64,000 nt of DNA from Streptomyces marincola (lineage in GTDB: Bacteria; Actinomycetota; Actinomycetes; Streptomycetales; Streptomycetaceae), in contig NZ_CP084541.1 in the NCBI RefSeq assembly GCF_020410765.1, forward strand, positions 1,855,001-1,919,000, read 5' to 3'. Each line of letters opens with the position of its first letter. Positions within the stretch are counted from its first letter, which is position 1. Under the pieces are notes generated by a model, which saw only the letters and a program-made list of their open reading frames with translations, did no database searches and was not told the origin of the DNA. Position numbers and translations under genes: made by a program. Shown here in pieces: positions 1 to 10,442 of this stretch.

Positions 1-1214
<1,214 letters not shown>

Positions 1215-1261
1215 GGTCCCGGGAAGCACCGCGCACGACGAGCGACACATGGGACGGGACG

Positions 1262-3139
1262 ATGGACGTGCACTCCGACGGCCGAAGCGGCGGCACCGCC
1301 GACAAGATCCCCGACAGCCTCCCCGACGACTCCCCCGACCATGTCCCCGGGGGCGACTCCGGTGACACCACGGGCGACCTCGCCCACGACAGCACCGAGA
1401 GCGGCCCCGGCGGCTCCGACAACGGCGTCCCGACCGACGACCCGAAGGCCCTCGACTACAACGGCTGGCTGTTCTGGCAGCGCGCCGACGAGGAGCAGCG
1501 AGCGGCCCAGCGCGAACGCCAGCGGGCGCTGACCGAGCAGTGCGGCGCCGAGATCGGCCCGCGCACCTTCCTCTCCCCGCTCGCCATGATCAGCCCGACC
1601 GTCCTGCGGATCGGCGCCGACTCCTACATCGCCGCGCACGCCTACGTGACCGGCACGCTGAACGCGGGGAACGACTGCACCGTCAACCCGTTCACCGTGG
1701 TCAGGGGCACCGTCACCCTGGGCAGCGGCGTGCGGATCGGCGCCCACGCCTCGATCCTCGGCTTCAACCACTCCATGGCGCCCGACCGGCCGGTCTTCCG
1801 CCAGCCGGTCACGGAACGGGGCATCACCATCGGGGACGACGTGTGGATCGGCTCGAACGCCGTCGTGGTGGACGGCGTCACGATCGGCTCGCACGCCGTC
1901 GTCGGCGCGGGCGCCGTGGTCACCCGGGACGTGCCCGAGTGGGCCGTCGTCGCAGGGAACCCGGCACGTTTCATACGCGACCGGCGCACGCCCAAGAGCG
2001 CGGCCCGTTCGGCACGCGCCGCCCTCGCCGACCGGCTGGCCGCGTTCGCCGAACGGGCCGCGGCCCAGGCGGACGCCGTCGTGGCACGCTGCTGGGAGCC
2101 GGCGGCGACCGCGCCCGACGGCACGGCCACCGGCCGATACGTGGACGCGCCCGGCGCGCCCGCGACCTTGCGCGCCCATGCCGACGCGGTCGAGATCACG
2201 TACCTGCTCGCCGGGCGGGCGCCCGTGCAGCTGCCCGTGGCCGACCACGTCAGGCGGCTGCGGCAGAACCAGGACCCCCGCACCGGGCTCACCCCGCCGC
2301 TCGACGCGGACGGCGGGCACGGTCCCGCGCCGACCGGGTTCGAGGACGGCGCCGCCCACTACCACGTGCTCAGCCTCGGCTACGCCCTCGACCTGCTCGG
2401 GTCCCGTTTCGAGTACCCCGTGGCCGCGGTGGCGCGCATGCTGCCCGAGGAGCTGATCGCGTTCGTCGACGGCCTGCCGTGGCAGCGGTCGGGCTGGGGG
2501 GCGGGGGCCGGGGTCGACACGATCGGCACCGCGCTGATGTGGAACCTGCGCCGCGGCCGGGAGCCGGCGGCGGGCGAACGGGCGGGCGTGGACGCGTTCT
2601 TCGGCCGCCTCCTCACCCACTGCCACCCCGACACCGGCATGTGGTCCCGGCCCAGGCCCGCCGACGGGCTGCTCCAGCCGGTCAACGGCTACTACCGCGC
2701 CACCCGCGGCTCGTTCGCGCAGTTCGGGCTGCCGGTCCCGCATCCGGAGCGCGCGATCGACACCGTGCTCCGGCACGCGGCCGACGCGCGGCACTTCGGG
2801 CCGGGCCGCAGCACGGCCTGCAACGTGCTCGACGTGGCGCACCCGCTGTGGCTGACCGGGCGGCAGACCTCCCACCGCGCGACGGAGGCCGAGGAGTGGG
2901 CGCTGGGCCAGATCGACGGCCTCATCGCCACCTGGACCGACGGCCAGGGCTTCCCGTTCCGCGTGCCGCCGCTGAGCGGCCCGTCCCACGCCGAGCACCG
3001 CCCGGGCCTCCAGGGCACCGAGATGTGGCTGGCCACGCTCTGGTACCTGGCCGACCTCGCGGGCCTCGCGGAATCGCTCGGCTACCGGCCGCGCGGCGTG
3101 CACCGCCCGGAACCCGCGGTCGACCTCGCGGCGCTGTAG
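1262..3139 (+). CDS. Hexapeptide-repeat acyltransferase with large C-terminal domain
   Basis: 625 residues from ATG 1262, with GGGACGGGA as a plausible ribosome site. The first ~90 residues are acidic, low-complexity and rich in Asp, Gly and Ser. Residues ~100-240 form a left-handed beta-helix built of hexapeptide repeats, ending in the typical VTRDVPEWAVVAGNPAR closing turn of the maltose/galactoside acetyltransferase class. His in GFNHSM is a plausible catalytic residue. The last ~370 residues, rich in Trp, His and Gly, look like a separate alpha-helical or barrel domain I do not recognise. Expected reaction is acyl (probably acetyl) transfer from acyl-CoA to a hydroxyl or amine; substrate unknown. 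No signal peptide is visible, so it is probably cytoplasmic. Confidence 0.75.
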   Translation: MDVHSDGRSGGTADKIPDSLPDDSPDHVPGGDSGDTTGDLAHDSTESGPGGSDNGVPTDDPKALDYNGWLFWQRADEEQRAAQRERQRALTEQCGAEIGPRTFLSPLAMISPTVLRIGADSYIAAHAYVTGTLNAGNDCTVNPFTVVRGTVTLGSGVRIGAHASILGFNHSMAPDRPVFRQPVTERGITIGDDVWIGSNAVVVDGVTIGSHAVVGAGAVVTRDVPEWAVVAGNPARFIRDRRTPKSAARSARAALADRLAAFAERAAAQADAVVARCWEPAATAPDGTATGRYVDAPGAPATLRAHADAVEITYLLAGRAPVQLPVADHVRRLRQNQDPRTGLTPPLDADGGHGPAPTGFEDGAAHYHVLSLGYALDLLGSRFEYPVAAVARMLPEELIAFVDGLPWQRSGWGAGAGVDTIGTALMWNLRRGREPAAGERAGVDAFFGRLLTHCHPDTGMWSRPRPADGLLQPVNGYYRATRGSFAQFGLPVPHPERAIDTVLRHAADARHFGPGRSTACNVLDVAHPLWLTGRQTSHRATEAEEWALGQIDGLIATWTDGQGFPFRVPPLSGPSHAEHRPGLQGTEMWLATLWYLADLAGLAESLGYRPRGVHRPEPAVDLAAL

Positions 3140-3169
3140 GGACGCCCGTCAGCGGGAACGGCCCCGGCG

Positions 3170-3258
3170 GGAACGGCCGTCCGGGAGGGGCGGCCGTTCC
3201 GGCTGAGCGGCATCGGACGGCCGCCCGGGCGCGCGGACCGACGGCGCGCGCCCGGGCG
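3170..3258. terminator. Two GC-rich hairpins between convergent genes
   Basis: Hairpin 1 pairs 3170-3179 with 3191-3200 (10 bp perfect). Hairpin 2 pairs 3222-3234 with 3246-3258 (13 bp perfect, 11-base loop). They lie between the 3' ends of the acyltransferase and the SGNH hydrolase, where a bidirectional terminator is expected. Neither has a strong U-tract, which is common in streptomycetes. Confidence 0.6.
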
Positions 3259-3282
3259 TTCGCCCCGGTTCCCCGGCCGTGG

Positions 3283-4578
3283 TCAGCGCAGCAGCCGGGC
3301 CGGGACGGCATCGGCGAGCAGCCCGTAGCCGTACGGCGTGAGGTGCAGGTGGTCGCCGGTGTCGGCGGCGGGCAGCAGCCGGCCCGGCTCCGCCGGGTCG
3401 CGCACGGCCCGGTCGAAGTCGACCACCGCGTCGAACGTGCCGCTCTCGCGCACCCACGTGTTCACCGCCTGCCGCGTGGCCTCGCGCAGCCCGGCCGCGT
3501 CGTCGTACATGTCGTTCCCGCCGAACGGGGGCAGCGTCGCCCCGTACACGCGGATGCCCGCCGCGTGGGCGCGGGTGACGACCTGGTCGTAGGCGGCGAG
3601 CAGCTGGGCCTTGACCGCCGCCTGCGCCTCGGGGGTCGCCGCCGCCGTGCCGATGTCGTTGACGCCGTGAAAGACGATGAGCCATTCAACGCCGCTCTGC
3701 GCCAGCACGTCGCGGTCGAGGCGCGCGAGCAGGTTGGGTCCGAGCCCGTCGTTCAGCACCCGGTTGCCGCCGGCCGCCTGGTTGAGGATCGCCGTGCGGG
3801 CCGTGCCCGGCCTGGCGTTCAGGCGGTCGAACAACTGGTCGGGCCAGCGGTCGTTGCCGTTGGTCGTCGAGCCCCTGCCGTCGGTGAGCGAGTCGCCGAC
3901 GACGACGGCCGCCGCGGTGGCGCGCGAGGCGCGCACCTCGACACCGCTCAGGAAGTACCAGTGGTCGGTGGGGGTGGCGCCCGGCAGGTCGCCGGCCGCG
4001 ACGTGCTCGCCGGCCAGCAGGTGGGACGTGGTCCGCGAGCCCGGGTGCGAGGTGATGTCGTTGGACGCCTGCCCCTCGGCCAGGTAGGTCGTCACCGTCA
4101 GGTTGGCGCCGGACCGCACGGTGAACGGCAGTGGATCGGAGACCACCTGGGCGCCGACGGGCACCACGGTCGAGGGCGCGCCGTGGAAGGTGACCGGGCG
4201 CACGGAACCGGGTTCGACCGCGGCGGTCCCGGCCCGGCCGTCGCGCGGCAGGGCCACCGACACGGCGGTCAGGGGCAGCGGCGCGCCGCCGAAGGCGTTG
4301 GAGAAGCGCAGCCTGAGGTCGTCGCCGCCGACCGTCACGCGCACGGTCTGCCGCAGCGTCGCGTCCGCGAGGACGAGCCCGTCCCGGGTGAACGGCGCGG
4401 GCGGCATATTCCCCGGCTCGGTCAATTGCGGCATCGCGGTCCAGGTGTTCACCCAGTGCCGCACGCCGGCGCCCGGATTTCCCGTGCCCGACGCGCCGAC
4501 GGCGGAAGAGGCGGCGAGAAGGGCGAATGCGAGAAATCCCGCGACGCCCAGTTGAAAGAACCACGGCTTTCTTTTCAC
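3283..4578 (-). CDS. Secreted SGNH/GDSL hydrolase
   Basis: 431 residues from GTG 4578, chosen because GAAAGGG lies about 9 bases upstream and the product then opens with a clean signal peptide (MKRKPWFF, a hydrophobic run, then ASSAVGASG). Earlier in-frame starts would bury the signal. Block I is VVGDSLTDGRG with the nucleophilic Ser, the block III Asn is in HGVNDIG, and the catalytic Asp/His are in DHLHLTPYGY. A preceding beta-rich domain of ~200 residues is typical of this larger Streptomyces subgroup. It should be an extracellular esterase or lipase; the substrate is not visible. Convergent with the upstream acyltransferase and divergent from the next hydrolase. Confidence 0.88.
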   Translation of the reverse strand: MKRKPWFFQLGVAGFLAFALLAASSAVGASGTGNPGAGVRHWVNTWTAMPQLTEPGNMPPAPFTRDGLVLADATLRQTVRVTVGGDDLRLRFSNAFGGAPLPLTAVSVALPRDGRAGTAAVEPGSVRPVTFHGAPSTVVPVGAQVVSDPLPFTVRSGANLTVTTYLAEGQASNDITSHPGSRTTSHLLAGEHVAAGDLPGATPTDHWYFLSGVEVRASRATAAAVVVGDSLTDGRGSTTNGNDRWPDQLFDRLNARPGTARTAILNQAAGGNRVLNDGLGPNLLARLDRDVLAQSGVEWLIVFHGVNDIGTAAATPEAQAAVKAQLLAAYDQVVTRAHAAGIRVYGATLPPFGGNDMYDDAAGLREATRQAVNTWVRESGTFDAVVDFDRAVRDPAEPGRLLPAADTGDHLHLTPYGYGLLADAVPARLLR

Positions 4579-4897
4579 GGCAACGCGCCCTTTCGTGGCA
4601 CCGTCGGGGCAGCGGGCATCCCGGCACGTCGCCGCCGGTCGCACCGGCCCGGCACGGAAAAGAGAGGGAAGCACCACTGCGGCCTCGTGGAATGGCCATG
4701 ACATTAGGGAAGCCTTTTGGGCGGGTCAAGTGCGCGGCGCGCCGAAAGATTTCCGAGCCCGGCGTCCCGGTGATTCGCACGCGCGCCCGCGACCGCCCGC
4801 GGAATTACCGTGAACGCGCCGCCCGTCGGGCCCCCGCGCCCAGGGCCCCGACACCCGTCTGCTGCCGCCCGCGGTCCCGGGCTGCCACGGTGTGCCC
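4579..4897. other. Divergent intergenic region
   Basis: 319 bases between two divergent genes. It must hold the promoters of the SGNH hydrolase (minus) and the alpha/beta hydrolase (plus). The 4690-4760 part is less GC-rich than its surroundings. I see no clear -35/-10 pair, operator or small gene. Confidence 0.4.
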
Positions 4898-5830
4898 ATG
4901 CCCTACCCCCTGGACCCCGAACTCGCCGCCGCCCTCGCGATGATGCCGGAGGTCGACATCTCCGACCTCGCGGCGGCGCGCGCCGCGCAGAAGGCCGAAC
5001 TGTCCGCGCGGGCCGCCGCTGCCGACACCTCGGGCACGGTGGTGAAGGACGTCCGCGAGCCCGGCGTCGCGCTGCGCCTCTACCGGCCGGAACGGGCCGA
5101 CGGACCACTGCCGTTGGTGTTCCGCGTGCACGGCGGCGGCTTCGTGCTCGGCGGCCCTGACGTCGACCACGAGACGAACCTGCGGCTGTGCCGCGCGCTG
5201 CCGGCCGTGATCGTCTCGCCCGACTACCGGCTCGCGCCCGAGCACCCGTTCCCCGCCGGCCTCGACGACTGCTATGCCGCGCTGCGCTGGGCCGCCGAGC
5301 ACGCCTCGGGCCTCGGCTGCGACCCCGCCCGCGTCGCGGTGGCCGGGGACAGCGCGGGCGCCTGCCTCGCGACGGCCGTCGCGCTGCTCGCGCGGGACCG
5401 GGGCGGCCCGCGCATCGCGTTCCAGTACCTCGACAGCCCGGCGCTCGACGACCGGCTCGCCACGCCGAGCGCCCGCGCGTTCACCGACACGCCCGTGTGG
5501 AACCGGCGCAACGCGCGGCTGAGCTGGGCCGCGTACCTGGGCGACGGGGTGCCGGGCTCGCCCGGCGTGCCCGCCACCGCCGCCCCGGCCCGCGCGGACG
5601 CTGCCGCGCTCGCCGGCCTGCCGCCGGCGCACATCACCGTGATGGCGTTCGACCCGCTGCGGGACGAGGGCATCGACTACGCGCGGGCGCTGCTCACCGC
5701 GGGCGTGGCCGCGGAACTGCACCTGTTCCCCGGCACGTTCCACGGCGCGTCGCTGGTGCGGCACGCGGCCGTCGCGCGCCGGATGGCCGCCGAGGAGCTG
5801 GCCGTGCTGCGCCGGGCCCTCACGTGCTGA
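4898..5830 (+). CDS. Alpha/beta hydrolase, hormone-sensitive lipase type
   Basis: 310 residues from ATG 4898; GTG 4892 is possible but gives no better ribosome site. The oxyanion-hole motif HGGG is at ~78-81 and the nucleophile elbow GDSAGA at ~150-155 (Ser 152). Asp in DPLRDEG and His in GTFHGAS complete the triad. These are the marks of the HSL (family IV) esterases, which cleave short- to medium-chain acyl esters. No signal peptide, so cytoplasmic. Its 3' end overlaps the convergent PucR-type regulator by 11 bases. Confidence 0.88.
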   Translation: MPYPLDPELAAALAMMPEVDISDLAAARAAQKAELSARAAAADTSGTVVKDVREPGVALRLYRPERADGPLPLVFRVHGGGFVLGGPDVDHETNLRLCRALPAVIVSPDYRLAPEHPFPAGLDDCYAALRWAAEHASGLGCDPARVAVAGDSAGACLATAVALLARDRGGPRIAFQYLDSPALDDRLATPSARAFTDTPVWNRRNARLSWAAYLGDGVPGSPGVPATAAPARADAAALAGLPPAHITVMAFDPLRDEGIDYARALLTAGVAAELHLFPGTFHGASLVRHAAVARRMAAEELAVLRRALTC

Positions 5831-6902
5831 CGGCGCCGCCCGCCGCGAGCCGCCAGGCGTGCAGGGCCAGTTGGGCGCGGAACCGGTCCCCGGGATCGCG
5901 CAGCCGCCAGCCGGCGGCCTCCTCGACCCGCGCCAGGCGCGCGGCCACCGAGCTGTGGTGCAGGTGCAGTTCGGCCGCGGCCCGGCGCAGCGACCCGGTG
6001 CGGCAGAACGCGGACAGCGCGGCGAGGTGCTGGGCCCCGCCGCCCGCCGCGACCTCCGCCAGGCGCGCCACCTCGGGCAGCGCGGCGAGCCGGGCCGCGG
6101 GCAGTTCGGCCAGCAGCGCGGCCGGGCCCAGTTCGTCGTGGCACGCGACCGCGTCGCCCGGCGGCCCCGCGGCCGTGAACCGGAGCGCGACGACGGCCTG
6201 TTCGAAGGACACGGCCGCGCGCGCCGCATCCGCCGCGCCGCCGACCCCCGCCCTGGTCCGGCCGCGCAGCGCCTCGCGCAGCGCGGCGGCCGGCGAGCCG
6301 CCCCCGGGGCGCTGCACCAGCGCCACGCCGTGCGCGCCGACCCGCGCCACGCGCACCGGCCCCGGCAGCGCGCCGCGGCCCAGCAGCGCGAGCGCGGCCA
6401 CGTCCGGGTCCGCGGGCGCGGCCACCGCCACGACGCGCAGCGGCTCCTGCGGCGCGAGCCCGAGCAGCCGCAGCGCCCGCGCCCGGTCCGCGACGGCCTC
6501 GCGCGCGGACAGCGCCACCTCGACCAGAGCCGGGTCGGCCACGCGCAGGGGCCGCCCGACGGTGTGCGCGGCGATGGCCAGCCACTCGATGACCAGGTCG
6601 TCGAACGGGCCGGGACCGCCGGTCCTTTCGAGCCAGACGCACCCGGCGGGCCGCAACGCGGCCCGGCCGGAGACCCGTTCGGCCGGTCCCGCCGGGGCGG
6701 CGCCGTCAGGGTCCGAGCGGAACGTGCGCCCGTCGGGCAGTTCGAGCCCGGCCGGGCACTCCGCGAGACCGGCCGCCGACCGCACCAGCGCGGCGGGGTC
6801 GAGCCGGTCGGCCCCGAGCAGCGCCTGGAAGTGCGCGATCACGCGCACCGCCGCCGCCGCGTCGGCGTCGAGGGAGGAAAGGCGCAGCAGCAATCCCTTC
6901 AC
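5820..6902 (-). CDS. PucR/CdaR-type transcriptional regulator
   Basis: 360 residues from GTG 6902. The C-terminus (FCRTGSLRRAAAELHLHHSS, then VAARLARVEEAAGWRL) is the PucR-type helix-turn-helix found at the end of CdaR/PucR regulators. The middle part, rich in Ala, Arg and Leu, fits the GGDEF-like linker of that family. Such proteins usually act on nearby catabolic or enzyme genes. Neighbours are the alpha/beta hydrolase, which it overlaps at the 3' end, and the secreted esterase, from which it diverges across only 39 bases. The shared promoter region makes the esterase the likeliest target. Confidence 0.8.
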   Translation of the reverse strand: MKGLLLRLSSLDADAAAAVRVIAHFQALLGADRLDPAALVRSAAGLAECPAGLELPDGRTFRSDPDGAAPAGPAERVSGRAALRPAGCVWLERTGGPGPFDDLVIEWLAIAAHTVGRPLRVADPALVEVALSAREAVADRARALRLLGLAPQEPLRVVAVAAPADPDVAALALLGRGALPGPVRVARVGAHGVALVQRPGGGSPAAALREALRGRTRAGVGGAADAARAAVSFEQAVVALRFTAAGPPGDAVACHDELGPAALLAELPAARLAALPEVARLAEVAAGGGAQHLAALSAFCRTGSLRRAAAELHLHHSSVAARLARVEEAAGWRLRDPGDRFRAQLALHAWRLAAGGAVST

Positions 6903-6941
6903 GAGCGCAAGTCTAGAAAAGTGAGCCGAAAGGACAAGAAC

Positions 6942-8228
6942 ATGTCCGTGAGAGGCGTGAAACGCGCGCGTGCGCTGTTCGCCGCCGTGGCCGGTGGCGT
7001 ACTGCCGCTGCTGGCCGCCCTGTTGATGACCGCGCCGCCCGCGGCGGCGGCACAATTGACGGAAGTCACGAATTTCGGCAGCAATCCGAGCAATCTGCGG
7101 ATGCACCTCTACGTGCCCGACAGCGTGCCGGCCAAGCCGGCCGTGGTCGTCGCCGTGCACTACTGCACCGGCTCGGGGCCCGCGTTCCACGCGAACACCG
7201 AATTCGCCTCGCTCGCCGACCGGTACGGCTTCGTCGTCGTCTACCCGTCGGCCACGCGCAGCGGCCAGTGCTTCGACGTGTCGTCTCCGCAGGCGCTGCG
7301 GCGCGGCGGCGGCAGCGACCCGGTCGGCATCATGTCCATGGTCGACCACGTGCTGCGCACCCGAGGCGGCGACCCGGAACGGGTTTTCGTCACCGGCGCC
7401 TCGTCGGGCGCGATGATGACGAACGTGCTCCTGGGCACCTATCCGGACGTGTTCCGAGCCGGGTCCGCGTTCATGGGCGTCCCGTTCGGCTGCTTCGCCA
7501 CCACCGACGGGTCCGGCTGGAACAGCGCCTGCGCCAACGGCCAGATCAGCCGCACCCCGCAGGCGTGGGGCGACCTGGTGCGCGCCGCGCACCCGGGGCA
7601 CAGCGGACCGAGGCCGCGCATGCAGGTGTGGCACGGCACCGAGGACAGCACGCTGCGCTACCCGAACTTCGGTGAGCAGATCAAGCAGTGGACGAACGTG
7701 CTGGGTGTCAGCCAGACCCCGGCGTTCACCGACCACCCGCAGTCCAACTGGACGCGCACCCGTTACGGCGGGACCGGCACCCAGGCGCCCGTGGAGGCCA
7801 ACAGCCTCCAGGGCGTGGGCCACTCGCTGCCGGCCGGCGGGATGGCGGAGCGGGCGATCGCGTTCTTCGGCCTGACCGAACCGGACCCGCCGCCCGGCGG
7901 CGGCGACCCGGCCGCGTGCCGCGTCACGGCCACCACGAACGCGTGGAACACCGGCCTCACCACGTCCCTCACGGTCACCAACACCGGGACCGCGCCGGTC
8001 AGCGGCTGGTCGCTGCGCTTCACGCTGCCGGCGGGGCAGACGATCACCTCGGGCTGGAACGCCGCCTACGCACCCGCGAGCGGGACGGTGACGGCCACGG
8101 CGGCGGCGCACAACGCCACGATCGCGCCGGGCGCGAGCGTCGCCATCGGCTTCCAGGCGACGCACACCGGGGGCACCGCGCCGCCCACGGCGTTCGCGCT
8201 CAACGGCTCGGCCTGCGCCACCGGCTGA
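6942..8228 (+). CDS. Secreted PHB-depolymerase-type esterase with CBM2
   Basis: 428 residues from ATG 6942, preceded by AAAGGA at good spacing. A signal peptide ends near APPAAAA (residue ~37). The catalytic domain belongs to the esterase_phb/feruloyl-acetylxylan (CE1-like) family: HYCTGSG oxyanion region, nucleophile elbow GASSG (Ser 154), and a terminal His in VGHSLPAGG. A Pro/Gly linker (DPPPGGGDP) joins a C-terminal CBM2 of ~100 residues with the usual paired cysteines (ACRVT and GSACATG) and exposed Trp (NAWNTG, GWSLRF, GWNAAY). It is probably an extracellular enzyme removing acyl or feruloyl groups from plant polysaccharide. Confidence 0.9.
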   Translation: MSVRGVKRARALFAAVAGGVLPLLAALLMTAPPAAAAQLTEVTNFGSNPSNLRMHLYVPDSVPAKPAVVVAVHYCTGSGPAFHANTEFASLADRYGFVVVYPSATRSGQCFDVSSPQALRRGGGSDPVGIMSMVDHVLRTRGGDPERVFVTGASSGAMMTNVLLGTYPDVFRAGSAFMGVPFGCFATTDGSGWNSACANGQISRTPQAWGDLVRAAHPGHSGPRPRMQVWHGTEDSTLRYPNFGEQIKQWTNVLGVSQTPAFTDHPQSNWTRTRYGGTGTQAPVEANSLQGVGHSLPAGGMAERAIAFFGLTEPDPPPGGGDPAACRVTATTNAWNTGLTTSLTVTNTGTAPVSGWSLRFTLPAGQTITSGWNAAYAPASGTVTATAAAHNATIAPGASVAIGFQATHTGGTAPPTAFALNGSACATG

Positions 8229-8234
8229 CCCCGG

Positions 8235-8271
8235 GCCGCACGGGCGGGTGCCGCACGCCCGCCCGTGCGGC
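8235..8271. terminator. Strong bidirectional hairpin
   Basis: Perfect 14-bp stem, 8235-8248 with 8258-8271, and a 9-base loop. It starts 7 bases after the esterase stop and 20 bases before the convergent VOC gene's stop, so it probably serves both. Confidence 0.75.
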
Positions 8272-8290
8272 CGCCCGTGCGGGGGGCCGG

Positions 8291-8824
8291 TCAGCCGCCG
8301 TCCCCGGCGGGCCTTGGGCCACGGCCGTCGCGCCGGCCGCTCAGCTCGGCGTCGAGCGTCTCCCGGGCCATGCGCATCGACTCGGCGTACGCGGGCTCCC
8401 GCAGGCGCTGCCCCATCTGCTCCTCGGTGAGGTCCTCGACGTGGCTGGTGACCCACCAGATGTTGCCGAGGGGGTCCTTGACGCGCCCGCCGCGCCGCCC
8501 GAAGGCGTCGTCGGCCAGGGGCGTGACGACTCGGCCGCCCGCCACCACCGCGCGGGCGAACGCCTCCTCCGCGTCGCCGACGTACACGGTCAGCAGGCTC
8601 GGCGTGGCGGGCCAGTCGGGACGCCGGTCGAAGGCCGATACGACGGTGTCACCGATCCGGATCTCGCCGTGGCCGATCGAGCCGTCCTCGGTCCGCACCC
8701 GGCTCAGCTCCTCGCCGCCGAACGCCCGGGCGACGAAGTCGAGGAAGGCCCCGGTGTCGTCGGTGACGACCCAGGGCTCGACGGTGGTGCGGCCGGCCGG
8801 CGCGGGGTTCGTCGGTTCGGGCAT
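8291..8824 (-). CDS. VOC-family protein, PhnB-like glyoxalase fold
   Basis: 177 residues from ATG 8824, chosen over an upstream ATG because GGGAGG sits 6-7 bases before it. The pattern VTDDTGAFLDFVARAFGGEE, the central IGDTVVSA strand and the closing VKDPLGNIWWVTSH are characteristic of the PhnB branch of the vicinal-oxygen-chelate superfamily. The C-terminal LTEEQMGQR matches the ending of many uncharacterised actinobacterial members. Substrate and metal dependence are unknown. Convergent with the CBM2 esterase; the gene lies alone. Confidence 0.8.
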   Translation of the reverse strand: MPEPTNPAPAGRTTVEPWVVTDDTGAFLDFVARAFGGEELSRVRTEDGSIGHGEIRIGDTVVSAFDRRPDWPATPSLLTVYVGDAEEAFARAVVAGGRVVTPLADDAFGRRGGRVKDPLGNIWWVTSHVEDLTEEQMGQRLREPAYAESMRMARETLDAELSGRRDGRGPRPAGDGG

Positions 8825-8929
8825 CGTGGTCCTCCCAAGGGCGGTCGTGCGGCGTTGTCGGTGTGCTGGCCAACCCATCGAAATCGCACGCTCGTTCGAT
8901 ACCCAGGGTACCGGCCCGCGCCCTGGGGC

Positions 8930-9997
8930 TCACGCGGCGGACGGGTCGAGGTCGATGACGACCTTGACGTCCGCACCCGAACGGGCGGCGGCGTAGGCGT
9001 CCGCCGCGCGGTCCAGCGGGACGCGGCGCGTGATGACGCGCTCCAGCCACTCCTGGTCGGCGGCGGCGAGCGCGTCGGCGGCCTGCCGGAAGTGCCGGAC
9101 GTTGGCGTTGACCGAGCCCACCACGGCCCGGTTCCCCAGGACCAGGTCCCGCCCCACGGCCCCCGCGTCCACCGTCAGGTCGCGGCCCGCGGGCGAGACA
9201 CCGGTCAGGCACACGATCCCGTACGCGTCCGTGCCGGTCAGGACGCCGAGCACCAGCGGCCCCGCGCCCGTCGCCTCGATGACGACATCGGGGCGGACGG
9301 CCGCGAGCACGTCGGCGATCTCGCCGGTGTGGTACTCCGCGCCCAGGTCGCGGACCAGCGCGGGCTTCGGCCCGTCGGTCACCCGGTCGAGGACGTGCGT
9401 GGCGAGCCCGCGCCGCACCGAGAACAGGGCCGCGAGCACTCCGATCGGCCCCGCGCCCGTCACCAGCACCCGGCGCGGCTCGAACCAGGCCCGCGCGCCG
9501 ACGCGTTCCACCTGCTCCCACGCCTTGGCCACCACGCTGCCCGGCTCCAGGAGCACCCCGCCGCGCGCCAGGCACGGGTCGAGCCGAACGGCGCACGACG
9601 GCTCGACGCACCACAGCTCGGCGGCGAACCCGTCGCGTTCCTTGATGCCGCGCTCGGTGTAGCGGCCGTTGCGGCACATGTCCGGCTGCCCGTGCGCGCA
9701 CGCCCCGCACGGCTCCGGGTCGGGGTGGCGGACGACGCCCGCGACCAGGTCGCCAGGCGCGAACCCGCTGCCGTGCGGCGCGCGCCGCACCCGGCCGAGC
9801 GACTCGTGCCCGAGCACGAGCCGGTCGCGCCCCGGCGGCGCCCAGCCGTAGTCGCCCGCCACGATGTCGAGGTCCGTGCCGCACACACCGGCCGCGATGC
9901 CCTCGACCAGCAACTCCTCAGCACCGGGCGCGGGTTCGGGCACTTCGCACACCTCGACCGCGTCCTGCCGGCCGGGCCGCACGGTCACCGCGCGCAT
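8930..9997 (-). CDS. Zinc-dependent dehydrogenase, glucose-1-dehydrogenase-like
   Basis: 355 residues from ATG 9997, with GAGAGGAGGAC just upstream. Medium-chain dehydrogenase: catalytic zinc ligands in AAGVCGTD and GHESLG, a cysteine-rich structural-zinc lobe (CGACAHGQPDMC), and a Rossmann motif (VTGAGPIGVL). The TERGIKERDGFAAEL stretch and the LEPGSVVAKAWEQ segment match archaeal and bacterial glucose-1-dehydrogenases (GDH_N family) rather than alcohol dehydrogenases. Expected activity is NAD(P)-linked oxidation of a sugar or polyol; the exact substrate cannot be read from sequence. Monocistronic as far as can be seen. Confidence 0.82.
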   Translation of the reverse strand: MRAVTVRPGRQDAVEVCEVPEPAPGAEELLVEGIAAGVCGTDLDIVAGDYGWAPPGRDRLVLGHESLGRVRRAPHGSGFAPGDLVAGVVRHPDPEPCGACAHGQPDMCRNGRYTERGIKERDGFAAELWCVEPSCAVRLDPCLARGGVLLEPGSVVAKAWEQVERVGARAWFEPRRVLVTGAGPIGVLAALFSVRRGLATHVLDRVTDGPKPALVRDLGAEYHTGEIADVLAAVRPDVVIEATGAGPLVLGVLTGTDAYGIVCLTGVSPAGRDLTVDAGAVGRDLVLGNRAVVGSVNANVRHFRQAADALAAADQEWLERVITRRVPLDRAADAYAAARSGADVKVVIDLDPSAA

Positions 9998-10109
9998 GTC
10001 CGTCCTCCTCTCATCGGCTCCGTGACGTCCTCGGGTTCCCCGGCTCCTCCCTGCGACGCGGCCCGCGCCGGTCGGGGCCGCAGGCCCGGCCCTCGGGGGG
10101 CGCGCGCCC

Positions 10110-10265
10110 TCACGCGCCGCGCCGGCGCCCGGCCGCCGTCAGGGCGACAGCGGCGGCCAGCGCCGCGGCGGCCGTGACCAGCGGGCCGTCGGCGCGGCGG
10201 GGCGCGGGGCGGGGCGCCGCGATGTCCTCGGGGCGCTCGGGGTGACCCGGGGGCCTGGCGGTCAC
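10110..10265 (-). CDS. Possible small membrane protein, 51 residues
   Basis: GTG 10265 opens a 51-residue frame: polar N-terminal half (TARPPGHPERPEDIAAP), one hydrophobic Ala/Leu/Val segment (LVTAAAALAAAVALTAA), and a positive RRRGA end, the layout of a single-pass small membrane protein. The frame keeps high GC at third positions. It lies 112 bases upstream of the dehydrogenase on the same strand. No convincing ribosome site is seen, so it may be chance. The rest of 9998-10442 shows no other gene. Confidence 0.3.
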   Translation of the reverse strand: MTARPPGHPERPEDIAAPRPAPRRADGPLVTAAAALAAAVALTAAGRRRGA

Positions 10266-10442
10266 CCACCCGCCGCAGGAACGCGTGCCCGACGCGTGCC
10301 TCGTTCCATCAGCCGGCTCCCCTGCCTCGCACCCGGACGCCCGAAACGTCCCTTGTGTCTTGGTAGCACGGGCGGGGCACCGCCGCCCGCCGGGAGAGGC
10401 GGGCGGGCGAACGAGGCGGCGGACGGGTCCGGGCGCAGGCCG

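Noticed and set aside
8880..8930. GTTCGATACCCAGGG, reminiscent of a tRNA T-arm
   Set aside because: No acceptor, D or anticodon stem could be folded around it.
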